The notes below the pieces were generated by a model, which did not search any database, was not told the origin of the DNA, and saw nothing but the letters and a program-made list of their open reading frames with translations. The position numbers and the translations under genes were made by a program. Positions 39,957 through 49,146 of a DNA stretch of 64,000 nucleotides are shown in pieces. This DNA is from Bacillaceae bacterium (GTDB taxonomy: Bacteria > Bacillota > Bacilli > JACDOE01): NCBI GenBank assembly GCA_017656255.1, contig JACDOE010000006.1, forward strand, positions 62,001 to 126,000, read 5' to 3'. Every line of letters starts with the position of its first letter. Position 1 is the stretch's first letter.

Positions 39957-40460
39957 ATGAAACGATTATATGTCCCTTTCTTTTTATTGTTGTTCTTGAT
40001 CCAAACTGTGTCTATTTCTGCTGAAGAACTAATTAAGGTTTATGTAGATGGTGAGCAATTGCACATGGATGCAACCCCTTCATTAAAGGAAGGTACCACT
40101 TTGGTACCGGTTAGGGCTGTGAGTGAAGGTCTTGGATTGAAGGTAAGTTGGGATTCAGATACTCGTTCCGTTTTTATTTTTGGCAAGAACACTTCAATTG
40201 CGATGAGTATTGGACAATCAGTAGCCAATGTAAATGGTATGAATATTAAAATGTCGCGAGCACCCGAGATCATACATTCTAGAACCTATGTTCCGATTCG
40301 TTTTATTTCTGAAGCTATAGGTGCGTCAGTAGAGTGGAATGGGGTAAACAGAGAAATTTACATTACAAAAAACGAAATGCAGTTTATTCCGACACGTATC
40401 AATGAGGATGGAAACCCAATAAATCAAATAGATTTACCTACTGATATTTTTAGTAAATAA
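39957..40460 (+). CDS. Secreted stalk-domain protein
   Basis: A 167-residue protein with a signal peptide (FFLLLFLIQTVSISA) and one stalk domain with the repeated hallmark TTLVPVRAVSEGLGLKVSW and TYVPIRFISEAIGASVEW. It follows tadV by 6 bp. Surface location; it may anchor or cap the pilus or bind the wall. Related to the genes at 22510 and 52499. Confidence 0.8.
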   Translation: MKRLYVPFFLLLFLIQTVSISAEELIKVYVDGEQLHMDATPSLKEGTTLVPVRAVSEGLGLKVSWDSDTRSVFIFGKNTSIAMSIGQSVANVNGMNIKMSRAPEIIHSRTYVPIRFISEAIGASVEWNGVNREIYITKNEMQFIPTRINEDGNPINQIDLPTDIFSK

Positions 40461-40478
40461 GAACGGGGGTACGGGTTG

Positions 40479-42926
40479 ATGAAAATTTTTAAAGTAGTTA
40501 AAGTAGCGTTGTCTATTGTTTTGTTGTTGACATTAACGATTCCTATCAACAGTAATCAAGTGTTAGCTCTGGAACAATCATTATCAGAAACATCAAACGT
40601 AAATACTTACAGATTTTATGAGTTGTTTGATGGTTCCGATTATTCGTCTCCGGGTGAATTTCTGATAAATACAGATCATTCTTTTCTATTAAAAGATTAT
40701 CCAGATTATTATCTTGTAGGCTGGAGTCGTTATAATATTGCGCAAGATTTAGATACTGGTAAGTATTATATTTTTGGTGGGATTTTAAGCATAAGAAAAA
40801 ATGACGGCACTGATTCTACACATCCGAACACAAATGCAATGGCCATTTATGACCCATTTACGAAAGAATGGACTTTGAGTAGAGCTAATGAAAATGCTGA
40901 CCCATCAACACGACCGCCACAGCCTACCTGGGGATCATTTAACTTGGGTTTAATGGAATCACGTGCATTACGTGGAAAATATCATTTTGTAATAGAAAAC
41001 AAATTATGGGTATATGAGGAATCATCAGATTCCTGGGAAAATTATGATTTACCAGGAGGAATAACTGCAGATTACAATACCTATCATTTTGGTTTATATA
41101 GGTATGGTTCAAGACCTTTGGGTGAAGAGGACCTTTTAACCATAATTACAAGTGACGCAGTAGCTCAATACTACGTCAATCATAAAGCGAGTAGTGATGT
41201 AGATCCATGGTTATCAAATTATTCACTTTCGACCCCGATGCCAGAAGACATAAGAGGAACAAATGTTACCAATCCAATTGATGGGCATAATATTTATAAG
41301 GTGAGTAATAACAAAGTTTATAGGTCATCTAGACTAAATCCTTCTAAATGGGAAGAGATACCGGCAACCAATCCTGAAATACTAGGTTCAACTTATCGCA
41401 ATAATGGGATTGTATTTAAAACCAGTAAAAACTCTTTTGCACTATTGGGAGGAAGTGCAAATAAATATATCTCTAGCGGAAACACTACATTGGATTTTGA
41501 TTTGTTTGAATTCAATATCTCTTCTGGTGAATGGACACATGTATTTACAGGAGATGTCCTACCAGGTTGGACAAATGGATATGCCGGCATGATTTATGAT
41601 TATTTCGGGAAAGGAAAAGTATATGCAACTCGAAATCCTACAAGTACAGGGAATGCAGTAGAATTCTACCTGGATCGTAAACCACCAAATATTGCTGACT
41701 TCTCTATTATCGATCAGGACGGTGTATCTTATACCAATGAAGTACAACTGCAAATTGATGCATCTGATAATGATGAAATTGTAGAAATACAGGTTTCCAA
41801 TGATGATTTTTTGACATATGAATCTCTACCCTATCCATCAAATGGTGTTATAGACTGGAAGTTACTACCCGGCACAGGCGGGCGAAAGGTAGCAATAAAA
41901 GCAATAGACTATGCTGGGAATGTATCTGTTGCTAGATCAGATGGCACGTATTTAATTTATGACGGTGTACCACCAGAAGTAAATTTTGAAATCAATTATG
42001 GAAAATCTTCAACTGATAGTAATACTGTTCCCATAAAGATAGAGGCAACTGACGATAATACAACTTTTCAAAATTTACGTATGCGATTATCTTTAGATGG
42101 CGTGAATTGGCATATCCTTCAAGATGGAGGATGGACACAAAATAATAATGAATGGGGTCCTGTACAATCATATCCTCCAGACTTTTATATTGGCTCTACA
42201 CCTGAACAAAAATACTTTTTTTTACAAGTAAAAGATGAGAATAATAATGTCACAAACAAAACAGCTACCATCGTAAGAACCAGTCCCGCGACTGAGCCAA
42301 CGACCAATGAAACAGAACCGACACCTGACCCAATTATAGATCCTGAGAACATGAATGGACTCTATATCGAAATGGATGGGCAAGTTTACCAGGTATCAAA
42401 TAGCACCAGTGCTGTGATTCATATTACTAATCTGCAAAATGTTTCCGAGGTCAAATGGAGCCGAGATGGGATATCGTCATCTGAATATGAGCCATTGTCT
42501 CAGGAAGCCATTAACTCAGGAGAGTTGATTAAAGAAATTTCCTTTGAAAAGCAAGGGCAATCAGCGGTTTATATAAAATTTAAATCGAAAGATGGAGCAG
42601 AATCAGACTGGATAAGTCGTAAATTTCTTGTTGACTATACTCCGCCTGAAGTAAACATTACCCCTTTAAATCATGCAAAAGCTACCGATGTTGATCTTTT
42701 TAAATTAATTGTCAAAGTACATGATAATGTGACACGAGAAGGGTTTCAGTATAGTTATAAAGTGAATGATGGAAGTTGGTCTAATTATTCGTTGTTGCCT
42801 ACCGATGGGCAAATTCATGTTTCAGGTCTTGATCCAAATACAACGAATACGATTACTGTAAAAGTTGTGGATCAATCAGGCAACGTTGGTGTAGACACAG
42901 TTACTGGCATTTGGTATATCCCTTGA
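40479..42926 (+). CDS. Large secreted protein with Ig-like repeats
   Basis: An 815-residue protein with a signal peptide. The N-terminal half looks like a Kelch-type propeller (GWSRYNIAQDLDTGKYYIFG, YDPFTKEWTLSRANENADPS). The C-terminal half has Ig/FN3-like repeats (VAIKAIDYAGNVSVARSDGT, VKVVDQSGNVGVDTVTG) separated by a Pro/Thr linker (SPATEPTTNETEPTPDPIID). It is lower in GC than the Tad genes, suggesting later acquisition. It is probably an adhesin or pilus-tip protein, and a hairpin terminator follows. Confidence 0.65.
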   Translation: MKIFKVVKVALSIVLLLTLTIPINSNQVLALEQSLSETSNVNTYRFYELFDGSDYSSPGEFLINTDHSFLLKDYPDYYLVGWSRYNIAQDLDTGKYYIFGGILSIRKNDGTDSTHPNTNAMAIYDPFTKEWTLSRANENADPSTRPPQPTWGSFNLGLMESRALRGKYHFVIENKLWVYEESSDSWENYDLPGGITADYNTYHFGLYRYGSRPLGEEDLLTIITSDAVAQYYVNHKASSDVDPWLSNYSLSTPMPEDIRGTNVTNPIDGHNIYKVSNNKVYRSSRLNPSKWEEIPATNPEILGSTYRNNGIVFKTSKNSFALLGGSANKYISSGNTTLDFDLFEFNISSGEWTHVFTGDVLPGWTNGYAGMIYDYFGKGKVYATRNPTSTGNAVEFYLDRKPPNIADFSIIDQDGVSYTNEVQLQIDASDNDEIVEIQVSNDDFLTYESLPYPSNGVIDWKLLPGTGGRKVAIKAIDYAGNVSVARSDGTYLIYDGVPPEVNFEINYGKSSTDSNTVPIKIEATDDNTTFQNLRMRLSLDGVNWHILQDGGWTQNNNEWGPVQSYPPDFYIGSTPEQKYFFLQVKDENNNVTNKTATIVRTSPATEPTTNETEPTPDPIIDPENMNGLYIEMDGQVYQVSNSTSAVIHITNLQNVSEVKWSRDGISSSEYEPLSQEAINSGELIKEISFEKQGQSAVYIKFKSKDGAESDWISRKFLVDYTPPEVNITPLNHAKATDVDLFKLIVKVHDNVTREGFQYSYKVNDGSWSNYSLLPTDGQIHVSGLDPNTTNTITVKVVDQSGNVGVDTVTGIWYIP

Positions 42927-42929
42927 TTA

Positions 42930-42963
42930 TACCCCCTGGATTTTGTTCCAGGGGGTAATTTTT
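42930..42963 (+). terminator. Terminator after the Ig-repeat protein gene
   Basis: TACCCCCTGGA pairs with TCCAGGGGGTA over a 6-nt loop, followed by ATTTTTAA. It would separate the Tad genes from the VirB4-like part of the cluster. Confidence 0.85.
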
Positions 42964-42983
42964 AATCTGGATGTGATGTAGAA

Positions 42984-43739
42984 GTGAGGCGAAAATCGGT
43001 TTTCATTATATTCGGTTTAGTTATGATGATTTGCCTTGTTTTGATTTGGCAGTATCAAGGTTATGTCAGCAATAAAACCTTAGACAGTGAAATTGTTGTT
43101 CATGAGTACACAAAGAGGGTCTTAATCGGGGATTGGGATGATGCGATAAAGTTGACTACTGGGAAACTACATCAAAAATTGACTCTATTTAAACAAACAG
43201 ATTTAAGCCGAGGAAAAATATTAAGTCATGAAACTTTATCAATGTTGCAGGGGAATGTAATTGATATTGTAAAAAGTGATATTCTCTATGAACTGACTAG
43301 AGGAAGTAAAGAAAAGCAAACACTGTATTACTATTTATATTTTGAGGATGGCCACTGGAAAATATTCGATGTGAGAGAGAATGCCCCTCCTTTAAATGCA
43401 GACAAAAATTATAGTGGATCAAAAATAAATGCTGCACTATTACACCAATATACTAAGTATGTGTCAAATGGGGAGTGGCGTAAGGCTGCACAGTTGTTGT
43501 CAGGATCCTATAAAAGGATTTTTGAACAAACGACCTATGGATTTCCAAAGATATCTGATCAAACTATTAAACTGAGAGAATGGAACCCAACTTTTTTGGG
43601 GAATGTCGGAAAAAGTCAGTTATGGATCGCTTCTTATCATGTTATTTTTCCTGATCAAAGAAAAAAACTGAAAACATTTTTTATAGTAGATGATGAAATT
43701 GAGAAGATAATAGATGTTCAAGTTATAGATGAGAAATAG
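42984..43739 (+). CDS. Membrane-anchored or secreted hypothetical protein
   Basis: A 251-residue protein with one N-terminal membrane helix (FIIFGLVMMICLVLIWQY) and two similar halves, each with an NTF2-like pattern (VHEYTKRVLIGDWDDAIKLT and LHQYTKYVSNGEWRKAAQLL). NTF2-like extracytoplasmic domains are common in Gram-positive conjugation proteins (VirB8/TcpC type), so a VirB8-like role is worth testing. The GTG start has only a weak ribosome site. Confidence 0.6.
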   Translation: MRRKSVFIIFGLVMMICLVLIWQYQGYVSNKTLDSEIVVHEYTKRVLIGDWDDAIKLTTGKLHQKLTLFKQTDLSRGKILSHETLSMLQGNVIDIVKSDILYELTRGSKEKQTLYYYLYFEDGHWKIFDVRENAPPLNADKNYSGSKINAALLHQYTKYVSNGEWRKAAQLLSGSYKRIFEQTTYGFPKISDQTIKLREWNPTFLGNVGKSQLWIASYHVIFPDQRKKLKTFFIVDDEIEKIIDVQVIDEK

Positions 43740-43753
43740 AAAGGAGGACAGTC

Positions 43754-45385
43754 ATGCATACAGGTCGTTTGACCTTGTTTTTACTTTTGTTTTGTTTTAT
43801 AGTCCCTTCTTTTGTAGAGGCGTCTTCCGTAATATTAGATGATGACTTTTACCAGAGTGACAAAGTGAGTCAACTTTTTACGACAGCCAAGGTTGATAAC
43901 ACAAAAGGAGAAGTACGTCTCCCCCAACAACCAATGCCTAATAGTCTAGCCCTTAATGATTATTTTGGATCTGGCTACGCAGTTGTAACACAAGAAGGGG
44001 TTAAGTTTTATGGAATAAATGAAAATGAAAGTAGCTTAATGGAGATTACCAATATACCAGTAGATACACCCTTAGGTGTTGCATTATCTTCACATCAAAA
44101 GACGGCATTTATTCTGGTGGATGGACAAATAAAACGGTTTGATTTTGCTGGGAATGGATTTGAAGAAAACCCTGCACAGGTAATAGGCGTAAACAATGTT
44201 ATTTCTATAGCTTCATTTGATGAATTGAATGGAGTGGCCTCTCTGAATAGTGAAGGTCAAATCGAGATTTATTCATCAGATTTAAATAATCCTGTAGTCT
44301 TTCAAACAGGAATTAAAGATCCGGTTTCGTTATCTGTTGTACCAAATACAACAGATTTAGTGGTTGCTGCTAAAGATTCTGTTTTTTACATTCCTTCTAC
44401 AGACAATGGTTATCGGCCGCCTATCGAACTAGTTACCGGTATTAACGGATTTGTTTCCGCTGATACTGATTTAAACGGAAATATTTTATCTGTTCGTTTT
44501 GAGAGTGGGTATGGGGAGATTAATCAATTTTTAAAGGTTCAGAATTATAATCATCTCGTTCAATCCACAGTTTTTTCACCTGTTGACCAGCCCGTATCTA
44601 TATCAATGAAAGGTATTTCGGAATTTGGATATATCACAAAGCAAGGAGATGTAAGGTATTTTGCCAGCAACGGTGAAATGATGATGGAGATTCCGGGGAT
44701 GAATCTCGATGGGTTGGATCTAACTGTCTGGTATCAGACCCCTAGAGATTATCAGTCTATTTCTGTACCAGCTGATCCATTCGATTTAATTAAAATATCG
44801 CCGCAAAGCTATACAGAGGATGGTCAGGACATTTCTTATCAAGTTTCTTCAGATGGAGGTAGTACTTTTTATTCTATAACTCCAAACCAGTGGATGGATA
44901 TTCCTTTGGGAACTGAAATGGTTGTGAAAGCAACGCTGTCCACGACAAATCATAAAACGACACCAATCCTGTCTCGAATCGTTGTCGAGACCAGTAAATT
45001 TGATATTCAGGACTTAACCGTCACCAAACAATTCTTCCCCGGCGGAAATCAAGTAGATTCACCCCCGACACAGAACTTTCCGGTTTATGAAATGGCCGGA
45101 GGACAGGTGGAATTTACCGTGAAGACATCCGGAGGCGTGCAAGAGGTAAAGGCTTTATTTTCGGATGGTACGAGCCTGGACCTCGTTCCTTTAAATGCAT
45201 TGGATGAAGCGGATAACGTTTTTTATGGCTGGTACGCCGTACCGTTGGAGCTTGAGGATGGAGATTCGATCAATGTAGAACTGATTGCAAAACGAGTGGT
45301 TAAAGAAAAAACACTCACACAAACCCCTTTTATAGTTGTCGATGGGAATGTTAAAAGTCTTTTGGATATTAGGCTGGTTGAATAG
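43754..45385 (+). CDS. Large secreted hypothetical protein
   Basis: A 543-residue protein with a signal peptide (LFLLLFCFIVPSFVEAS), a propeller-like N-terminal half (LALNDYFGSGYAVVTQEGVK, VALSSHQKTAFILVDGQIKR) and beta-sandwich domains at the C-terminus. The last third has higher GC than the first, suggesting a mosaic origin. It ends 13 bp before the VirB4-like gene. Likely part of the surface-exposed transfer apparatus; no named family. Confidence 0.6.
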   Translation: MHTGRLTLFLLLFCFIVPSFVEASSVILDDDFYQSDKVSQLFTTAKVDNTKGEVRLPQQPMPNSLALNDYFGSGYAVVTQEGVKFYGINENESSLMEITNIPVDTPLGVALSSHQKTAFILVDGQIKRFDFAGNGFEENPAQVIGVNNVISIASFDELNGVASLNSEGQIEIYSSDLNNPVVFQTGIKDPVSLSVVPNTTDLVVAAKDSVFYIPSTDNGYRPPIELVTGINGFVSADTDLNGNILSVRFESGYGEINQFLKVQNYNHLVQSTVFSPVDQPVSISMKGISEFGYITKQGDVRYFASNGEMMMEIPGMNLDGLDLTVWYQTPRDYQSISVPADPFDLIKISPQSYTEDGQDISYQVSSDGGSTFYSITPNQWMDIPLGTEMVVKATLSTTNHKTTPILSRIVVETSKFDIQDLTVTKQFFPGGNQVDSPPTQNFPVYEMAGGQVEFTVKTSGGVQEVKALFSDGTSLDLVPLNALDEADNVFYGWYAVPLELEDGDSINVELIAKRVVKEKTLTQTPFIVVDGNVKSLLDIRLVE

Positions 45386-45398
45386 GAGGGATCAATAG

Positions 45399-47228
45399 TT
45401 GCTAAATTCTGTAGCGAAGGTAATTCGCAATGTTAAGAAAAACCCGGGCTATGTTCAAATTAACGAGACGACCTATTCACGAACTTTGTTATTACGGATT
45501 TACCCCACTCATGTCAGGCCGGGGTTTTTGAGTTTTTTACGAAGTTCTGAGGTGAATCCAGACGTACAGATCCGCGTCGCATTTCACATGAAACCGGCCA
45601 GGATCAAATGGAACTGGAGGATGAAATGGAAACTTCAGCGGTTATACAGAAGTATTCAGGAAGCCGAAGCCAAGGACAGTCCGGAAGGAGCTCGGGACGA
45701 AGAAATAAAAGCCTACGAAGCTCTACAACACTTTCGGAATGCCAATGGTTCGGGCCATCACAAAGTTTACGATTTATGGGTGGCCATTACCATTACGGCT
45801 TCTTCGCTGGAAAAACTGGATGAGGTAACGCTGGACATTGAGAGACAATTGGATGATAGAGAGATGCGGGCAACACGCTTAAAATGGGAGCAGACAGACG
45901 GAATCCAGATGAATCAATTATTAGGATCACCAGATGCCGAAATATATAACAACTGGCAGGGGCGTCTTACAGATGATGAAGCAGCTGCCATGACATTTCC
46001 TTTTACACGCGGATCCTTTTCTGATGATACCGGCATGTACGCCGGACACCGGGCAGGGGATGGATCCATTGTCTGGATCAATCTGGCTGATCCCGAAGAT
46101 GAAATGAATAAGAATATTATTGTCCAAGGAGCATCCGGAGAAGGCAAATCAACGTTGATGAAAGCCTATGTTCTCGGTATGCTCCTTCTTGGTTTTCGTG
46201 TCTTTGTATTTGACGTTGACGGTGAATGGCAAAAGTTATGTGAAAAGGTTGGAGGATTGTGGGTGGATCATACCAGGGCTTCTGGAAAATATATGGATGC
46301 TTTCCGGATCCCCAATAAATTGGATGAGTCATCCGAGGATTTAAAGTTACAACAAGAAATCAGAATGGCGAATATGGCCCGTTTTAAAGAGACCAATAAT
46401 GCGATCCATCGTACACTATCCCTTTTAGTGGGAGGGATGACACCGGAAGAAAAAAATGCAGCTGATCGAGCGATTATGAAAACCTGGGAAGAGGCTGGTG
46501 TTAAAGAAGATGATCCTGATACCTGGGATCATCCTGAGAAAAAAGCCTCCCTGCACTTGTGGTATCAGTTGCTTAAAAAAGAAGATTCAACTGCTGCCAG
46601 GAGACTGACCGAAAAGCTGTGGATGTACTTTGAAGGTACAGAAAAGGATATGTTTGCCCAGGAAGAAGAACTGGAGTATTCTCAATACCCGATGATTGTG
46701 TTTCATGTTGCACAAAGTACAAACAATGAGGTTGAAGAGCACGCCGGAGCAGTTAAGATGTCCCTGGCCCTTCAATCCGTTTGGAATGAGGTAAAACGGG
46801 AGCGGATCCAGGGAACACGTTATACGGCGGTTGTGGTTGACGAGGGCCAACGATTTCTCAAGAACCCGTTAGCTTCTGATTTTGTCAATACGTTGGCCAC
46901 GACGATCAGGAAATGGAATGGCCTGTTGATGTTGGCCACAAACAAGCCTTCTGTCCTGTTTACTGAAGCTGGGGGGACAGAGGGAGGAAATGGCCTGTGG
47001 GAGAATTCGGCTATCAAGATTTTTTTCTATATGGAGGAGTCCGCGGTTAAAATTAATGCGATGCATGCCGAGATTCCTGAAACGATTATTCAGGAAATTG
47101 GACGAATGCATAAACAGAGAACGTTCCTCATCCGCTATGGAGACAGGGGATGGGACAAGTTAAAGTTGTATTTGCCAGATCAAGAACGTGAAATGTACAA
47201 AACGCGCGGCCTTCGGAAGGCGGATTGA
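45399..47228 (+). CDS. VirB4-like conjugation ATPase
   Basis: A 609-residue protein. Walker A is VQGASGEGKSTLMKAYVLGM, followed by RVFVFDVDGEW. Walker B is YTAVVVDEGQRFL, and ATTIRKWNGLLMLATNKPSV precedes a C-terminal IQEIGRMHKQRTFLIRYGDR. This matches VirB4/TraC secretion ATPases, which power type IV secretion. The N-terminal part (NETTYSRTLLLRIYPTHVRP) resembles their membrane-proximal domain. The TTG start follows AGGAGGG. Its presence with a Tad system is the main sign of a hybrid machine. Confidence 0.85.
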   Translation: MLNSVAKVIRNVKKNPGYVQINETTYSRTLLLRIYPTHVRPGFLSFLRSSEVNPDVQIRVAFHMKPARIKWNWRMKWKLQRLYRSIQEAEAKDSPEGARDEEIKAYEALQHFRNANGSGHHKVYDLWVAITITASSLEKLDEVTLDIERQLDDREMRATRLKWEQTDGIQMNQLLGSPDAEIYNNWQGRLTDDEAAAMTFPFTRGSFSDDTGMYAGHRAGDGSIVWINLADPEDEMNKNIIVQGASGEGKSTLMKAYVLGMLLLGFRVFVFDVDGEWQKLCEKVGGLWVDHTRASGKYMDAFRIPNKLDESSEDLKLQQEIRMANMARFKETNNAIHRTLSLLVGGMTPEEKNAADRAIMKTWEEAGVKEDDPDTWDHPEKKASLHLWYQLLKKEDSTAARRLTEKLWMYFEGTEKDMFAQEEELEYSQYPMIVFHVAQSTNNEVEEHAGAVKMSLALQSVWNEVKRERIQGTRYTAVVVDEGQRFLKNPLASDFVNTLATTIRKWNGLLMLATNKPSVLFTEAGGTEGGNGLWENSAIKIFFYMEESAVKINAMHAEIPETIIQEIGRMHKQRTFLIRYGDRGWDKLKLYLPDQEREMYKTRGLRKAD

Positions 47229-47230
47229 TA

Positions 47231-47860
47231 ATGAAAAAATGGATATGGATGATATTCGGAACGAAACTTCTCATGCTGGGAGGTCTCGTTCTTTTATTTT
47301 TCATTTTTATTACGCCATTGCTTATGATTTCAGGGAATGTTGACTCTTATGAAACAACAGAAATATATTCCGGGGTCATACCGGACATTCCCCAAGAACT
47401 GCTAGATGAAGATTATGTCTGGCCAGTCCCTACCGTATCCAATATTACGAGTGGATTGGGTTATCGAGTCTTGTGGGGATCTCGACAATATCATCGGGGA
47501 ATTGATATTTCAGACGGGCGAGGGGGCCATCCGGTCTTCGCCATGGCTAATGGCGTTGTGATCAAAGCCGGGAGGGCTTCCGGATTTGGACAGGCCGTAT
47601 ATATCGACCACGGAAACGGTCTGTTTACCCGATATGGCCATTTGCAGTGGGATGCATTTGGAGTCAAAAAGGGAGACCGCGTCAAGAAAGGACAATATAT
47701 TGGTCGGATCGGATATGGAAAAGTAGGGAGTAGTACGGGGCCTCACTTGCACTTTGAGGTTATTATCAATGGCTCCATAACACGTTTTGGAGGAATTACC
47801 GGTACATGGGTGGATCCAGTAAAAAACGGGTTTGTTAGACCGCCTGGGGGAGGAGGGTAA
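47231..47860 (+). CDS. M23-family peptidoglycan endopeptidase
   Basis: A 209-residue protein with an N-terminal membrane helix and an M23/LytM domain: HRGIDISDGRGGHPVFAMAN (HxxxD zinc ligands), RYGHLQWDAFGVKKGDRVKK, and GSSTGPHLHFEV (HxH). It probably opens the wall locally for the transfer channel, as the hydrolases of Gram-positive conjugation systems do. It overlaps nothing but follows virB4-like by 2 bp. Confidence 0.88.
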   Translation: MKKWIWMIFGTKLLMLGGLVLLFFIFITPLLMISGNVDSYETTEIYSGVIPDIPQELLDEDYVWPVPTVSNITSGLGYRVLWGSRQYHRGIDISDGRGGHPVFAMANGVVIKAGRASGFGQAVYIDHGNGLFTRYGHLQWDAFGVKKGDRVKKGQYIGRIGYGKVGSSTGPHLHFEVIINGSITRFGGITGTWVDPVKNGFVRPPGGGG

Positions 47861-47863
47861 GCA

Positions 47864-48118
47864 TTGATTGGAACGGTTTCAGCCGTGATTGCGTTAGGAG
47901 TTTTAATTTACTTTGGCTATCGTTATTATCGCAGTTTCTTTGTAAAGGTCGTTCGGATTGCTTTGCCCCTTTTAAGTCTCGTTACGATCTACTATCACTT
48001 TGATGAAATTATCGCGCTATATTTGAAAGTCCAGAGCATCATATGGCCGGCTGTTCTAAAGGCCATAGAGGGGATGTCGAACAAACTGGCAGAAGTTTTA
48101 ACGCATTTAAGTTCTTAA
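47864..48118 (+). CDS. Small membrane protein
   Basis: An 84-residue protein with an N-terminal membrane helix and a second hydrophobic stretch (VRIALPLLSLVTIYYHF). The TTG start follows GGAGGAGGG. It is the last gene of the VirB4-M23 cluster. No family recognised. Confidence 0.55.
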   Translation: MIGTVSAVIALGVLIYFGYRYYRSFFVKVVRIALPLLSLVTIYYHFDEIIALYLKVQSIIWPAVLKAIEGMSNKLAEVLTHLSS

Positions 48119-48119
48119 C

Positions 48120-48250
48120 GTCTATACGTCGTATAGACAATTTAAAAACAAAACGTGCGAAGGTAGACGCGTATATACAGTGTTTCCTCCGAAGGTAGGC
48201 AGAAGGTAGACATCTTAAATGTCGTATAGACGAGCCTACCTTCTGTTTTT
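48120..48250 (+). promoter_or_regulatory. Leader with palindrome, three repeats and competing hairpins
   Basis: GTCTATACgtcGTATAGAC (48120-48138) is an 8-bp inverted repeat. GAAGGTAGrC occurs at 48159, 48191 and 48202. The arm GCCTACCTTCTG (48234-48245), followed by five T, can pair with the second copy (GAAGGTAGGC) or with the third (CAGAAGGTAG), so two mutually exclusive stems are possible upstream of the EAL gene. This looks like an attenuator. Confidence 0.55.
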
Positions 48251-48294
48251 ACGTATATACCCTGTCTATCTTTGGTGAATTAGGAGGTGCCCTG

Positions 48295-49017
48295 GTGTTT
48301 TCCAGTCTATACACGGTGTATCAACCCATTCGATTTTTGCACAACCTTGATATTTTTGGGTATGAATCTCTATTACGAGGCGATCGGGCTATAGGGATGA
48401 TCTTTAAAGAAGCAAAGCGCCGCAAAAAGTTGCGGGAGCTTGATATATATGCGCAGCGTTTGGCCATTAATACATTTGCTGCGGATTGGGCAAACAATAT
48501 GCCACGAACGTCGCCAAAGTTATTTATCAACTCACTTCCAGCAACGTTGATGTATCATCATGAACATTTCTGGGAGAAGGCAAATATGCCTCTTCACCAA
48601 TTGGTCCTGGAGATCACGGAAAATGAAGTGCTGAAAAATGGGAAAGAGGTCAAGCAGCTCCTGGATCCTTTCCGAAAACAGGGAGGCAAAGTGGCCATTG
48701 ACGATTTTGGGACCGGTTTTGCCAATTTTAAACTGGTTGAAATCCTGGAGCCCGACTATATCAAGATATCAAAGCAGATTACGAAAAATGTTGTTCATAG
48801 TAACCAGGCAAGAAGCGTTGTCATGGGACTCCGGACATTTGCTTCGGAAATTCAGGCAGAAGTCATTGCAGAAGGAATTGAAACATCGATGCAGTATGAA
48901 GTCCTTCGATCATGTGGCATTTTTCTCGGGCAAGGGTGGTACCTCGGAAAACCATCCAGAACATTTGAAAAGGTAGACATAACCTATACAAAAAATAAGA
49001 TTGGTTCCCTGGATTAG
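48295..49017 (+). CDS. EAL-domain c-di-GMP phosphodiesterase-like protein
   Basis: A 240-residue stand-alone EAL domain. The signature reads ESLLRG (Ser for Ala); other catalytic segments are INSLP, LEITENE, AIDDFGTGFANF, DYIKISK, EVIAEGIET and QGWYLGKP, so metal and substrate residues seem kept and activity is likely. It would lower c-di-GMP, the messenger that often controls pili and motility. The GTG follows AGGAGGTG. Position between the VirB4 cluster and the FtsK-type gene suggests it tunes the host for transfer. Confidence 0.88.
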   Translation: MFSSLYTVYQPIRFLHNLDIFGYESLLRGDRAIGMIFKEAKRRKKLRELDIYAQRLAINTFAADWANNMPRTSPKLFINSLPATLMYHHEHFWEKANMPLHQLVLEITENEVLKNGKEVKQLLDPFRKQGGKVAIDDFGTGFANFKLVEILEPDYIKISKQITKNVVHSNQARSVVMGLRTFASEIQAEVIAEGIETSMQYEVLRSCGIFLGQGWYLGKPSRTFEKVDITYTKNKIGSLD

Positions 49018-49126
49018 TTCCCATGATTGGTTCCCTGATCTGAAAGTGGCCAATTCGGCTTTGTGTCGGGAAAAGATTGAATCAAGGCTAGGGATGGTTG
49101 CCGGGAACCAATCAATGGGAACCAAT
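49001..49126. repeat. Nested inverted repeats upstream of the FtsK-type gene
   Basis: TTCCCATGATTGGTTCCC (49018-49035) recurs inverted as GGGAACCAATCAATGGGAA (49103-49121) with one base inserted. A further TTGGTTCCC (49001) pairs with GGGAACCAA (49117-49125). The left arms overlap the 3' end of the EAL gene. It could be a transfer origin, a loading site for the pump, or an operator. Confidence 0.6.
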
Positions 49127-49146
49127 ACTTTTGGAGGTGAAAATTG

